64,000 nt of DNA from Drechmeria coniospora (lineage: Eukaryota > Ascomycota > Sordariomycetes > Hypocreales > Ophiocordycipitaceae), in assembly GCF_001625195.1 (NCBI RefSeq), contig NC_054390.1, forward strand, positions 3,000,027 to 3,064,026. The letters are read 5' to 3'. Below, in pieces: positions 24,801 to 33,591 of this stretch. The stretch's first letter is position 1, and each line of letters opens with the position of its first letter. The position numbers and the translations under genes were made by a program. The notes under the pieces were generated by a model. The model was not told the DNA's origin. It ran no database searches and worked only from the letters and a program-made list of their open reading frames with translations.

Positions 24801-25027
24801 CGTTCGTACGACGCATGCCGATGCTTGTTGCGCGTCTCGCGCTGCATCTCGCGCTGCCTCTCAATGGCCGCCGCATCCTCCGTCGCCTTGGCACGCTCCG
24901 CCTGTGCCCACTGCGCCTCGATGGCCTTGTATTCCGCCAGGGGAGGGTCGGCCTTGGCCTTGTCGTCGCCTGCGGCTCTGTCGTGATCCTGCGCCTTGGG
25001 ACTGGCGCTCTTCTTGCGCGCCGGCAT
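21818..25027 (-). CDS. GPI13: GPI ethanolamine phosphate transferase 3 (GPI13/PIG-O family)
   Basis: A single uninterrupted exon of 1069 residues, the expected size for the family. The ATG at 25027-25025 is the first in frame (the frame is open further upstream without an ATG). After a charged cytosolic start, a membrane segment lies at about 82-110 (AFWIWLLLMHAVGLWLF). The luminal alkaline-phosphatase-fold domain then shows VVVVIDALRYDFTVPF (about 143-158), the phosphoryl-acceptor region LTTGTLPTFIDAGSNF (about 206-221), HCLGVDHAGHRYGP (303-316) and the metal-binding VVMGDHGMDSKGDHGGES (346-363). About a dozen hydrophobic segments fill the C-terminal half. The enzyme adds ethanolamine phosphate to the third mannose of the GPI precursor in the ER, the phosphate through which proteins are later attached. 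The product would serve proteins such as the GPI-anchored protein at 2864. Confidence 0.93.
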   Translation of the reverse strand: MPARKKSASPKAQDHDRAAGDDKAKADPPLAEYKAIEAQWAQAERAKATEDAAAIERQREMQRETRNKHRHASYERRWRWTVAFWIWLLLMHAVGLWLFTGGFLLTRLVLGDKSSCASPPIDSPRAALDPSLGCWHPKTFDRAVVVVIDALRYDFTVPFDDADRARPFHNAFPFLHETALRSPQNAFLRPFIADPPTATLQRLKGLTTGTLPTFIDAGSNFAGTAIDEDNLLLQLRNAGRRIAHIGDDTWWALFPDSFEPNLSRAYDSFNVWDLHTVDDGVIENIFPLLDHRNKTSWDLLIGHCLGVDHAGHRYGPDHAAMNAKLRQMDDFVRNITALIDDDTLLVVMGDHGMDSKGDHGGESDDEVEAALWMYSKRPIFGRTSPEFAIPPATAKTRPVNQIDLVPTLALLLGIPIPFNNLGRPIEEAFAGPEGGDWANLAAVSRMASAGIERYQKSYFDARGLAPSAGSASPAALWAEANAPGTEPKAAYAALTRFQEETLQVCKDLWARFDVPRMVSGVGVAAVGVLLLVMYASRGPDDEFIVTNDVELDYAEKLLEMADDKAAVQPHVDEHHHRDLLRGLWDARFLVVACSLLLAAIYRQQAMTRVTALVTLLAMSTVGTSLYGGGKTLRNLLPSGFWGWLSVVFTLSHSIGFASNSYTVWEDSILLFFVTSFGVAATVSSFRIEYKVDRTMAIFHSLAFVALGRLASYSKLCREEQMPFCTSTYYASVTSSTSAPWQLAIPFVVFVALPSIVKSFLVPTRSYEGLAPTWIGYVFRGGLLLSAVYWVIDAADNGNWFAGRLYAESLKTVGVYLAQLVLALALVAGTTAFIWAPPCVSITLTTSKTGQARAAILGYANALGARYLLLPLNLLGACLLLAKPMGSGALALMFWQVLSLAEVLDLNGIKTETIGPVMLAVLGNFYYFKTGHQAVLSSIQWDSAFIPLFTIRYPWTPLVLALNTFGAQILAAASLPLLVLWKTGPKQKGVLETVARAAAVFVVYFAVEALASMSWAGWLRRHLMLFRVFCPRFMMAAVLLLLLDLVVLVVTLTGLRSNTLSVSEVFGWAD

Positions 25028-25743
25028 CTTCAAGGACGTGTCCTGGTCGGCCCGAGAGCCATTGGCTGCTGGGATCTCCGGGGAATCGCTGGGGGGCCGT
25101 GTGGAAGAAGGGAGGAGGAGGAGGGTTGGGAAGAGAAAGCAAAGGCGGACAGGAAAAACCCAAGGCAAGGCTGGCGGTGGTGGTTAGTGCCTGGTGGGTC
25201 ATGGGTAGGTTGGTGATGGTGGCGGTATATTGGAAGGTACCGAATCTTCCATCTTCCATCTTCCATTTTCCATCTTCCATCTTCCACACTCGTCCTCCAT
25301 CGTTTGTAATTACCACTCGACGTGCTCTGTCGTTCTAATTTCATCGCACGAGTTAGTACGGCTCACGAGCAATTACATCATACGCCTTTTATTGTCGTGG
25401 TACAAGCAAATCACTCATCAGCCAAAAATGCCAAAAAGAAAATCTTCAACTTTGTGGGCACAAACAAGCATGCGAGATCACACACGACGCTCGAGTCCTC
25501 CCCCAAATGCTACGTGCATGCTCGTTCTTCGTCTCGTCGATCGTCACAGGACCATGCTTTCAGCTTGCTCGTGACGCTTGACCGTTCCTTCTGTTCGGTC
25601 CACTGCGAATAGATGCTCGTCAACCAAAGTCGGCCATCGATGCTGCGCGGTCTGCACAGCGTCCCGTCACGCCCATATCGTACAGGCTTTGTCAATATCC
25701 AGATCGTCGTTGACCCTGTCAACGCTCACATCGAGCAGGCGGG
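25028..25743. other. Intergenic between two minus-strand genes
   Basis: This holds the promoter and 5' leader of GPI13 and the 3' flank of the b561 gene. It includes a CTTCCAT heptamer repeat (25243-25286). I see no additional gene. Confidence 0.65.
25243..25286. repeat. CTTCCAT heptanucleotide repeat, about 6 copies
   Basis: Six consecutive 7-bp units (one reading TTTTCCAT), about 220 bp upstream of the GPI13 start codon. On the coding strand it is a purine-rich GGAAGAT repeat that may lie in the promoter. Confidence 0.85.
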
Positions 25744-28415
25744 CTATTCAAACATGTCCAAGTCTGACGGTCGCGTCGTGCCGCTCGCTGCGCGGCGCTC
25801 CTGTCGGCGCCGTCGTCTCCTATCGTCGGCGGCGGCGGCGGCTGAGGGCGCCTCCGAACCCTTGCCGGGTCCGCTCATGGCGCTCCACGTCGCGTGGCTC
25901 CCCGGACTGCCTAGGCTGGTGACGGTCTGTCCAGCTGTCGGTGCGGCGCCCGAAGGCCCGGCCTGGGCCGAGTAGTAGGTCGAGTCTTGCGCTCGCCGCC
26001 CACCCCTCGCAAAGGTCGGGTTTGGTGGGGAGAGCGGCTCCAGCCGGTCTTGTTCTTCTCTTCTCCTCTCCGAGGCCCGCTCGGTCCTTTGCTGGCTCGG
26101 GTCTCTTTGTAGGCTCGAGTCTCTCTGCAGGCTCGAGTCTCGTTGCAGGCTCGAATCCCTTCGGTATCGTCGACCCTGGCCGGGAGAGCCAAGATCCGAG
26201 AAGCTGTTGTCCGACTCGATGCGGCCCCTCGGTGTCCGGGTCGCGGCCGCCTCTTCTTCGGTGAGCCGTCGCAGAGTCACGTTCCTGTCCCGGTCGTCGT
26301 GCACCTTGAGCTTGACGCTGAACGGTTGGCTTTGCGGCGACCCGTACCGGTCCCTCTCGTCGCGATAGCCCGTTTCCGACGCCAGCGTCTCCGCCCTCGC
26401 CGCTGCCTTGGCCGCGGCTCTCTCACCCGCCCTCCGGCGGCGCGATGAAGTTCGCCTCTGAGGTCGGCTGCGGCTGTCCTCGGACGACAAGTACGACTCC
26501 TCGGCGCCCGAGAAGGGGACGGGGCCTGGGTCGGGGGGCATGGCCGGCATGGAAACGGGTTCTTGCCTCGAGCGGGATCGTGGCCGGCTTCCGCTGCTCG
26601 TCATGGGCGCGCCGCTCGGTTCGTACGGGACGTAGCCACCGGCGGCGTCCCGGGTTTCGATCGACGACCCCGTGAGCTCCGAGATCTCCGTGTCCCTGCC
26701 GTAGCTCGTCTGCCGTCGAACCGGAGCCGGTCGGTGCGAGTATCTCCGCGACGGGGATGGGTATCCGTCGCCGGTGAACTTGGAGCCCTGGGTGCCGGAA
26801 CGCATGTCCTCCTCGTCCCGTAGCCTATCTGCCTCCTTCTTCGCTCGTCCACCGGACATTTTCTTGGCCAACCATCCCATGCCGAAACCGGACATGATGC
26901 CCTTGGCCACGGCTCCCTCGCCCGGCCGACGACCATCGGCCCCTGTCCGGCGAGAGGGACTCACGTACGACGAATAGTCCGAGTCTCCAAACTCGTCTCG
27001 GCGGCCATGCATCTGCCGAGGCGTCGACGGAGGCCGCGTGTCTCTGCTCTCGGCGCCGTTTCTGGCGAGGTTCGGGTGGGCCGAGGGCGGCAGGATGGAC
27101 GTCTGGGTTCCATCTCGAGTGTCTACCGAGTAGTCATCCGTGTACGCGCTGCCGAGGTCGGTTCTCGAGGCTGCGCCGCGGCCCGATCTATTTCGGCGAG
27201 GCGTGTGGGTGGACAGGGCCGAGTAGTCGTCGTCGTGTCTATCCCGTCCTTTTGTCAGGTTCGAGGCGAACTTGCCAGCCCCCAATGCGGCGGCAAGACC
27301 GCCAAGGATTTTCACGAAGCCGCCGCCGCCGCCGCCGCCGCCGCCATTCCTGGGCGGATGGATTTCCGAGTACTTTTCGGTAAAGCTTCCAGAATCTCGC
27401 CTCGAAGAGACGACGTCCGGCATGTGGCTGGAGCTCATTCGGCTGAAGGATCTCGACCTGCTCCGGCGCCCACTCCGGCTGCGACTCCGGCTGCGGGCCC
27501 TGTCCTCCTTCTTTTTACTCGCCAAGCCGATGAGAGCCAAGATGCCGGCGCCGGCGGCCATGGGACCGAGGGATCTCTTCCATTCGCTCGAGCGGGAGCC
27601 GGAATAGTACTCGGACTCGGTGAAGCGCGTACGTGCGGCGTCGGATCTCGTGCCGGATTCGTACAGGTCGCGACGATCCGGCGCCCGCCAGCTCAAGACA
27701 AAGTAGACGAGGAGCAGAAAGATGACCCAGAGGGTGTAGAGGACGAAGAGATACTTGGGCGAGCCGTAGAGGGTGAGCCCCAGAGGCACCTGAACGATGC
27801 CGAGCAGAGCGATGGCCCGGCCCGACCATTGATGAATCATGATGCGCAGCGATCGGAGCTTCGTGATGTGGCGGACGAGGCGGCCGCCGACCAGCTGAAG
27901 GACGAAGAGGACGTATATGGCGACGCCGATGCCGTGGTGGGGGTTCGTCAGGTTTCGCTCGGGCCCGACGGCGAGGCAGCCGAGAATGAGGACGGCAAGC
28001 AGCAGCATGGCGGCGAAGACATGAATCTGCGCATGATAGGTGATGGCGTAGCCGGGTCTTCGGGAGTAGAAGCGGGCCGTCATGACGGATAGGGGAACGA
28101 GGACGAGGAAGACGAGGGCACCCATGATGCCGTGGGCGAGGATCATGCGGTGGTACTGCGAGAGCGTCGAGAAACGATTGCCCATGCCTGCGTGCCGCTT
28201 CGGTTAGCCTGCCCGTCGCCGGACGCCGAAGCTGGATTGGGGGCTGGCCGTGTGCACTGACCGTTGTATCGCATCGTCTCAAAGTTGAGCCCTTGCAGGT
28301 TCGGCAGCAGGAAGGTATTCTTGGTAAAGTCCCACGTTCCATCGCCGACAGTCATGGTCGTCGAGTCGTATCTCCCAGCGCCGGGCGCCGAGAGCTCGTC
28401 CGAAGTCGGGGCCAT
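25744..28415 (-). CDS. Cytochrome b561-domain integral membrane protein with disordered tail
   Basis: Exons 28415-28262 and 28187-25744 are joined in phase 1 by a 74-nt GT-AG intron, giving 865 residues. Exon 1 encodes an N-terminal piece ending NLQGLNFETMRYN. Exon 2 opens with GMGNRFSTLSQYHRMILAHG and about five to six membrane helices (residues about 65-220). These carry the spaced histidines of the b561 core: the AHG motif, YHAQIHVFAA, NPHHGIGVAIY and IHQWSGRAIALLGIVQVPLG. These are typical of fungal transmembrane electron carriers or ferric-reductase-like proteins, with haem ligation by His pairs. From about residue 230 the tail is low-complexity: RS-type SRSRSRSGRRSRSRSFSRM, a nine-Gly run from a CCG repeat (27317-27350), and three RDSSLQ hexamers. 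The tail is presumably cytosolic and phosphorylated (inference). The electron donor and acceptor are unknown. Confidence 0.85.
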
Positions 28416-30235
28416 GACGGCGCGGCGACGGGACAATCGCCGTGGTCCGGCCAGGCGCCTGCCGAGGAATGCGGGCGGATGGCGGAATGGTAGCAGATGC
28501 AGCGTCCGAGGCGGGAGTCGAGGGTGCTTTCGTTGGTATGTGCCTCGGCGACTGACCGAAATATGAGGAGGAGGGGCGTCACTGGGGAATGAGGACGTCG
28601 CCCCTCTGACCAGCGGCAGTCAAACTATCTCGCCGGCTCTGCCAAGAGTAGGTGTGCTTTTTCCTCTGTCGATTGTCGGCCGGTCAGTAACTCCTGTCTG
28701 GCAGCGCGGCGGTAGAGACCGGATCGTGCATGACGAGGATGGAAACGAAGTTGTGTGACACAAGACTGACTGACGTACAAGCACAAGAGCCGTAGGTATT
28801 GACGAGCAATACTGGAGGGGTCGTCAGCCTCGAGGCAGCTGGCTAGCGCTGTTGTGTTGCCCTAGTGCTTAGGCGTCAACGGCCACAATACAGCCCGAGT
28901 AGCGCCGTTGCGCAGGGTGACGGGCAGGTCCCTGGCACGACGCACCAATGAGAGCGGGACGGTGGATCGATTGTGCGTCCTGGCTGGCCGGGGCGGGTTC
29001 CCCACCTCCGAATTAGGCAATTGTTGGCTCCTCCGACTCACCGCACCTCTGACTTTGCATCACCCTCGCCACGGACGAAACGGCATCCGGTTGCCCTCGA
29101 TCCTCACCTGTATTTTCTCTGAAGCCGTATTTTCAAGCAGCTGACACTACTTGCACGTAACGAGCATGATTCCGGTACACATGGCTACGAGTCGCGAGCC
29201 AAGGTCTTTCAGGTGACGTGCGCAATACAGTCCACTGTACGGAGTACGGAGTACTTAGTGAGTACAGTAGGTGTACAGTACGCTGCACGGAGTGCTCCGT
29301 ACTGGTAGTCTGTTCATGATGCATGACACTGTCTTCTAGGTACACATGCGCTGAGGTAGGTAGCTAACTCTACGGAGTACAGGCACTAGATGCCTACTAG
29401 GTACTATTACTAGTGAGGTAGCATAGTAGGCGCCTTGAACTTGGGTACTTGTAGTAATAACATTACCAGCCATCATCCTGGTTTCGGCCTCTACTTTGAG
29501 CAACTAGCCACCTGCATGTTCATGTACTTTTCTATACATGTGCACGCAGGCGATGCGTATTGCGATTGAGCGAGAGTCTACCTGCAAATATTAAGGGTCC
29601 AACTATTGAACGGTACCAGGTACAAACACGTTTCTCCGTCAAAGGCCCTCGTCCCGGTACGAACAGACGCTGGAATATTTGGCTCATGTTCCCGACGGCA
29701 CCGAATTCTATTCACGGGATTCTGTCTCACAACTCGTTCGGCCCAAAAATGTGTGACTTTGAGTGAGAGTTACATGACATCTTTCAGCCAGAAGATTTCC
29801 GGAGCTCCATGGGGTCTGAAAAAGTAACTGCTGCAGAACATAAGCCCTGGGCCGGATGAATCGAGATGTGCAGCGTCTACATGTATGTACTTGTACAGGT
29901 ACGGTCGGGACCGGAGGTTAGCATTGGCCGATGCAAGGCCCTCCCTCTACCTCTTCCACGTCGTCCCATCTACGTATCCATCCACTACTTCTCCCACTTC
30001 TTCATCTACGTATCCATCCACTTCTTCTCCCACTTCTTCATCCACGTATCCATCCACTACTTCTCCCACTTCCTCATCCACGTATCCATCCACAGCTTCT
30101 CCCGCTTCTTCATTGACGTGTCCATCCACAGCTTCTCCCGCTTCTTCATTGACGTTTCCATCCACAGCTTCTCCCGCTTCTTCATCCACGTGTCCATCCA
30201 CCGCTTGTCCCACTTCTTCATCCCCATCCATCCAT
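28416..30235. other. Intergenic
   Basis: Between the divergent b561 promoter and the 3' end of the O-methyltransferase. 29220-29420 is rich in GTACGGAGTAC and TACTAGGTAC words. 29560-29830 has short open frames without recognisable content. The last 270 bp are the 36-bp minisatellite listed separately. Confidence 0.6.
29968..30229. repeat. 36-bp minisatellite, about 7 copies
   Basis: Tandem units of about CTTCTCCCACTTCTTCATCC plus ACGTATCCATCCACTA (36 bp = 12 codons) extend to within 7 bp of the O-methyltransferase stop codon. The left copies are CCACTACTT-type and the right ones CCACAGCTT-type, suggesting at least two rounds of expansion. Because the unit is a multiple of three and free of stops, several frames stay open through the array on both strands. 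Confidence 0.85.
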
Positions 30236-31626
30236 CTACTCCAGTCCGTCGACCTTCTCGCACTCGATGACGGCAACGTCCGATCCCGGGGACGCATGCA
30301 TCTTGATGATCCGCAGCCCAGCTTGCGACGTGATGGCCTTGAAACCGTCTTCGTCTCTCTCTTTTCCTCCAATCGTCGCCATGACGATGTCGACGGCAGA
30401 CGCCAGCGGCTGCGGCGGATCCGTCAAGACTTGATCGACAATGAGGAGTCGGCTGTCCTTGGCCATGGCCTGCCGAATCTGCTGCAGAATATCGATGCAG
30501 TCCTTGTCACCATAGTCGTGCAGGCATCGTCGAATATAGTAGACGCAGGCCCCTGCTCATTGTCAGCCATTTCTTCTCCATGCTGGCCGCCTTCTGCCCT
30601 GGCCTCACCCTTGATGGGTTGCTGTGAGTGAAAGTCGACTGGAACATATTGGACTTGGCTCATCTCTCCCGTGGCTCTCGACTTCGCCTCTTCGACCACC
30701 TCCTCGAGGTCTTCGAGTACGCAACGGCTAAGCGGCAGACCCTTTGTCGCCTGCGCCATCTCCCGCAGAGCATGGCCCTGGCCGCCCCCGACGTCGACGA
30801 CAAGGACCCTGTCCGGGTCTCGTCCCATCTTTTCCACGACCCAGCCAAAGTCGTACGACCCCGTCATGGGCATTCGGCTCGCCATCGCCACCATGCTGTC
30901 CATGAACCTGCTCAACCTCTCCGGGTCACGATTGATGTGTTGCCAGACGGTCAGGCTCGGATCGCCATCGGCAAAAGCCGAGATGGTTCCATATTTTCCA
31001 AAGTGTTCCTTGCGGCCAAACTGATCAAAGTACCTTGGCATCGATTGCAGCGACTTGAGAGTGTCATCGAAGCTACCGGTGCTCGGGTCAGCAGCATTCC
31101 TCTTGGGTTCGCCAACTTGGCCCACGTGTACGTACGCCATTCGAACGAGGCTACACAGTGGACTCGGTGTGGCAAATTTGGCGCTCGATGCCGTGTGAGC
31201 AACTCCATCGGCACCCACCTGCCTCAGCAGTCCTGTGGCGATGAGCATTCTTGACAGACGAACTGTGACGATTCGGTTAGGTCAACGTTCCAAAAGTAGG
31301 CTAGCCTTTGGGAACCTGGGCTCACCGAGGAGAAGAGCTTCGGCCTGCACGGCCGCCGCCAGATCCGAGTACAGAATGGAACCCTCCAAGGGAATGGCCT
31401 CGAAAACCTTCCAGCCTACGAAGAGGCGGACGACGGTGAACTGAACCATCGCCATATGGCCTTCCAACATGGGATCGGCTGGCTTGATCGTCGTGAGGAG
31501 CGCCTCGGCCGCTCGAATCAGCTCGGCCCGCTCATTTTCTGCCTTGTCTAGCACGGCCGGATCGTTACGGATGCTCTCCGTCGCAGCGGCAAGCTGTTTG
31601 GCAAGCGAGCCTAGATTGCATGCCAT
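30236..31626 (-). CDS. SAM-dependent O-methyltransferase (plant-caffeate/fungal secondary-metabolite type)
   Basis: Three exons: 31626-31326, 31262-30609 and 30552-30236, giving 423 residues, typical for the family. The introns are 63 and 56 nt, both GT-AG, with GTTGACCTAAC and GGCTGAC branch-like sites. The N-terminal dimerisation region has the usual VRLSRMLIATGLLRQVGADG winged-helix stretch (about 101-120). The SAM-binding glycine motif is VLVVDVGGGQGHALREMA (about 253-270). The catalytic-base segment YYIRRCLHDYGDKDC places His at about residue 330, at the exon 2-3 junction, and LLIVDQVLTDP follows. Family members methylate hydroxyl groups of polyketide- or phenol-type metabolites. No synthase gene is visible nearby, so no substrate can be proposed. 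The stop codon lies directly against a 36-bp minisatellite, and a short C-terminal match occurs at 36826. Confidence 0.88.
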
Positions 31627-33591
31627 GTTATCGTCCTTTTTTTTGTTGAATATTCAAGCCTGAACTGTACGGCACCTGGGCATCAAGAGGGTTGCTTGTT
31701 TACGAAGCAGCCGAAGAGTCATCCTTATCAGATCAGCAGCAGAGCGGCGGCGGCGGCGGCCTTGTTCACATATACAAGTCCCTGCATTCCGTTCGGTTGG
31801 CTCGCGCGGGAACTGGAAAAAATACGTACTCGGTCGGTCAGCAATTTCGGCAACTTGTCGTCATGTTGGCCACGCCTTTTCAACACGCCCCCAGGTCTCG
31901 TACCCTGTCCAGGACGCATGGCCAGGGCATCAGTATTGATTTCTGCGATATCAACAGGGTCTCAATAACTCTCATGTACAAGGTACACGACTAGACCGGC
32001 TGGTTGGAGCGGAAAGTCGTCGCGGGGGGGCTGCAAAACATGGCGTGAGGCTGCGCTGTCGTCGACGGAACTATTGATGTCGGCCTCCGGGCGGGGCGGA
32101 ACTCGGGCGGCCAGGCTCGGCGAATCTCCACCCTAGTACCGGATTTCCCCGGATTTTCCCTACCTTGTTTCGTCCTCGGCTTGCTTCTCCACCTTGCCAT
32201 GACGCTTTACTGGCTGCATTTCGTCATTCATCATCTTGAACGGACTATCTGCATGGAGTGGAATACATAGTGCCCTGCCAGGGTGCCAGCAAAGGACGGC
32301 TCGTTCCCGCGAACATGTTCGGTGCATGCCTTCACCCCTCTCCTTTGCTGACCGCCTGTTGCCGAAAGAATGGAACTTCCAGGGTGGTGTGCTGGGGAGG
32401 AGCCATTCTTTCCAAATTTATCTGCCAGATGGTGTATCCTCTGCTCTCTCATGACATGAGTGATGCGCAGAACAGGGAGATGATCGCAAAGGGTAATTCC
32501 AGGATGGATATGGAGGATCAACCCAGGACGAGGAGGACGAAGGAGATGGCAAGCACCTACGAGGCCGACGTGCATGGCGGTGAGGAAGCCGGCAGCAAGG
32601 ACTATCCGGCGGCCAGCAGCCCAACGTTGTATCCTTGCGCCGAGTGCAACCTCTCGCTACCACCGAGCTCTGACGCAGGGCTGAGACATAAGCTTGAGAG
32701 TGGAACGATGAAAGTATCGACTATCCTGCTGTAGTCAAACCGCTAGTGGATCTATTGGTATATGTTCCCGGCGCTTGCTCCATGTATCCAGTTGGCCAAG
32801 CTGTTATCGTTGACCAGGAGCAAACGCTTCCACTCGCCAACGATTAAGTTACTCTTGCGCCAGGTGAGGGCAGGGTACGAGTACAGGAATCAGAAGGCGA
32901 ATTCGCGAAGCCCAAGACTGGATAATTAATGTGATTCACAAATTGCCTGATCTTTGGCTCGATGGCTACAGGAATAATATGTGGCCCAGATGTAGGCAGG
33001 ACTAGGCGCAGTGTTGAAGCCATTTCGTCCAGGTCGTAGGATGCAGCACTTTTCTTCCTGTGCGGCCCGAGCTGAATCATGGATGATAGTGAAGAGGATA
33101 GATTGAAGAGCGTGGCAGTTGAAAAGCAACGACTAGACAGACTTTTCTGCCGATTTCGTATTCTTCCAACGTCACTGAGTGTCCCTTTGGTTAACAATAA
33201 AGGAGTAAGTGTACATGGCGCTGCATTCGGCTCTCCTCTCATCTTGCATGGCCATATAGCACGTGCCGATGGACGTCGTCGCTGGCACGGCGCGAGATGG
33301 ACCGGAAACGGATGGTTTTCCATGCCGCTGCCAACCGACCTCGAAATGAAGCATTTTTCGATGCTGGTATCGGCCAAGTGATCCAATCCATTCAATCTGT
33401 ATGAATGGGCATCTACCTTGTCATTATTGTGACGGTGCGAGATGGACCGGAAACGGATGGTTTTCTATGCCGCTGCCAACCAACCTCGAGATGAAGCGCT
33501 TTTCGATGCTGGTATCGGCCGAGTGATCCGAACCATTTAATCCGTATGAATGGGCATATACCCTGCCATTATTGTGAGACGGAAAACAGGC
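31627..33591. other. Intergenic; protein-like fragments of uncertain status
   Basis: No complete gene is supported. On the minus strand around 32430-32640 adjacent frames contain hydrophobic pieces (GRIVLAAGFLTAMHVGLVGA in one; SISILELPFAIISLFCASLM in another), suggesting a broken membrane-protein relic. Around 32850-33050 the minus strand reads DLDEMASTLRLVLPTSGPHI and continues IPVAIEPKIRQFVNHINYPV before a stop, which also looks like coding remnant. The 145-bp tandem duplication fills the right end. Confidence 0.4.
33292..33578. repeat. 145-bp tandem duplication
   Basis: Two copies offset by exactly 145 bp (shared GCGAGATGGACCGGAAACGG at 33292 and 33437; shared CATTATTGTGA at 33422 and 33567), about 92% identical by eye. 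The second copy ends about 14 bp from the stop codon of the HeLo/pseudokinase gene. Confidence 0.9.

Noticed and set aside
22931..25216. Very long open frame on the + strand opposite GPI13
   Set aside because: It mirrors the codon structure of the real minus-strand gene (GC-rich third positions leave the antisense frame open), and its translation is low-complexity Gly/Val/Asp with no domain.
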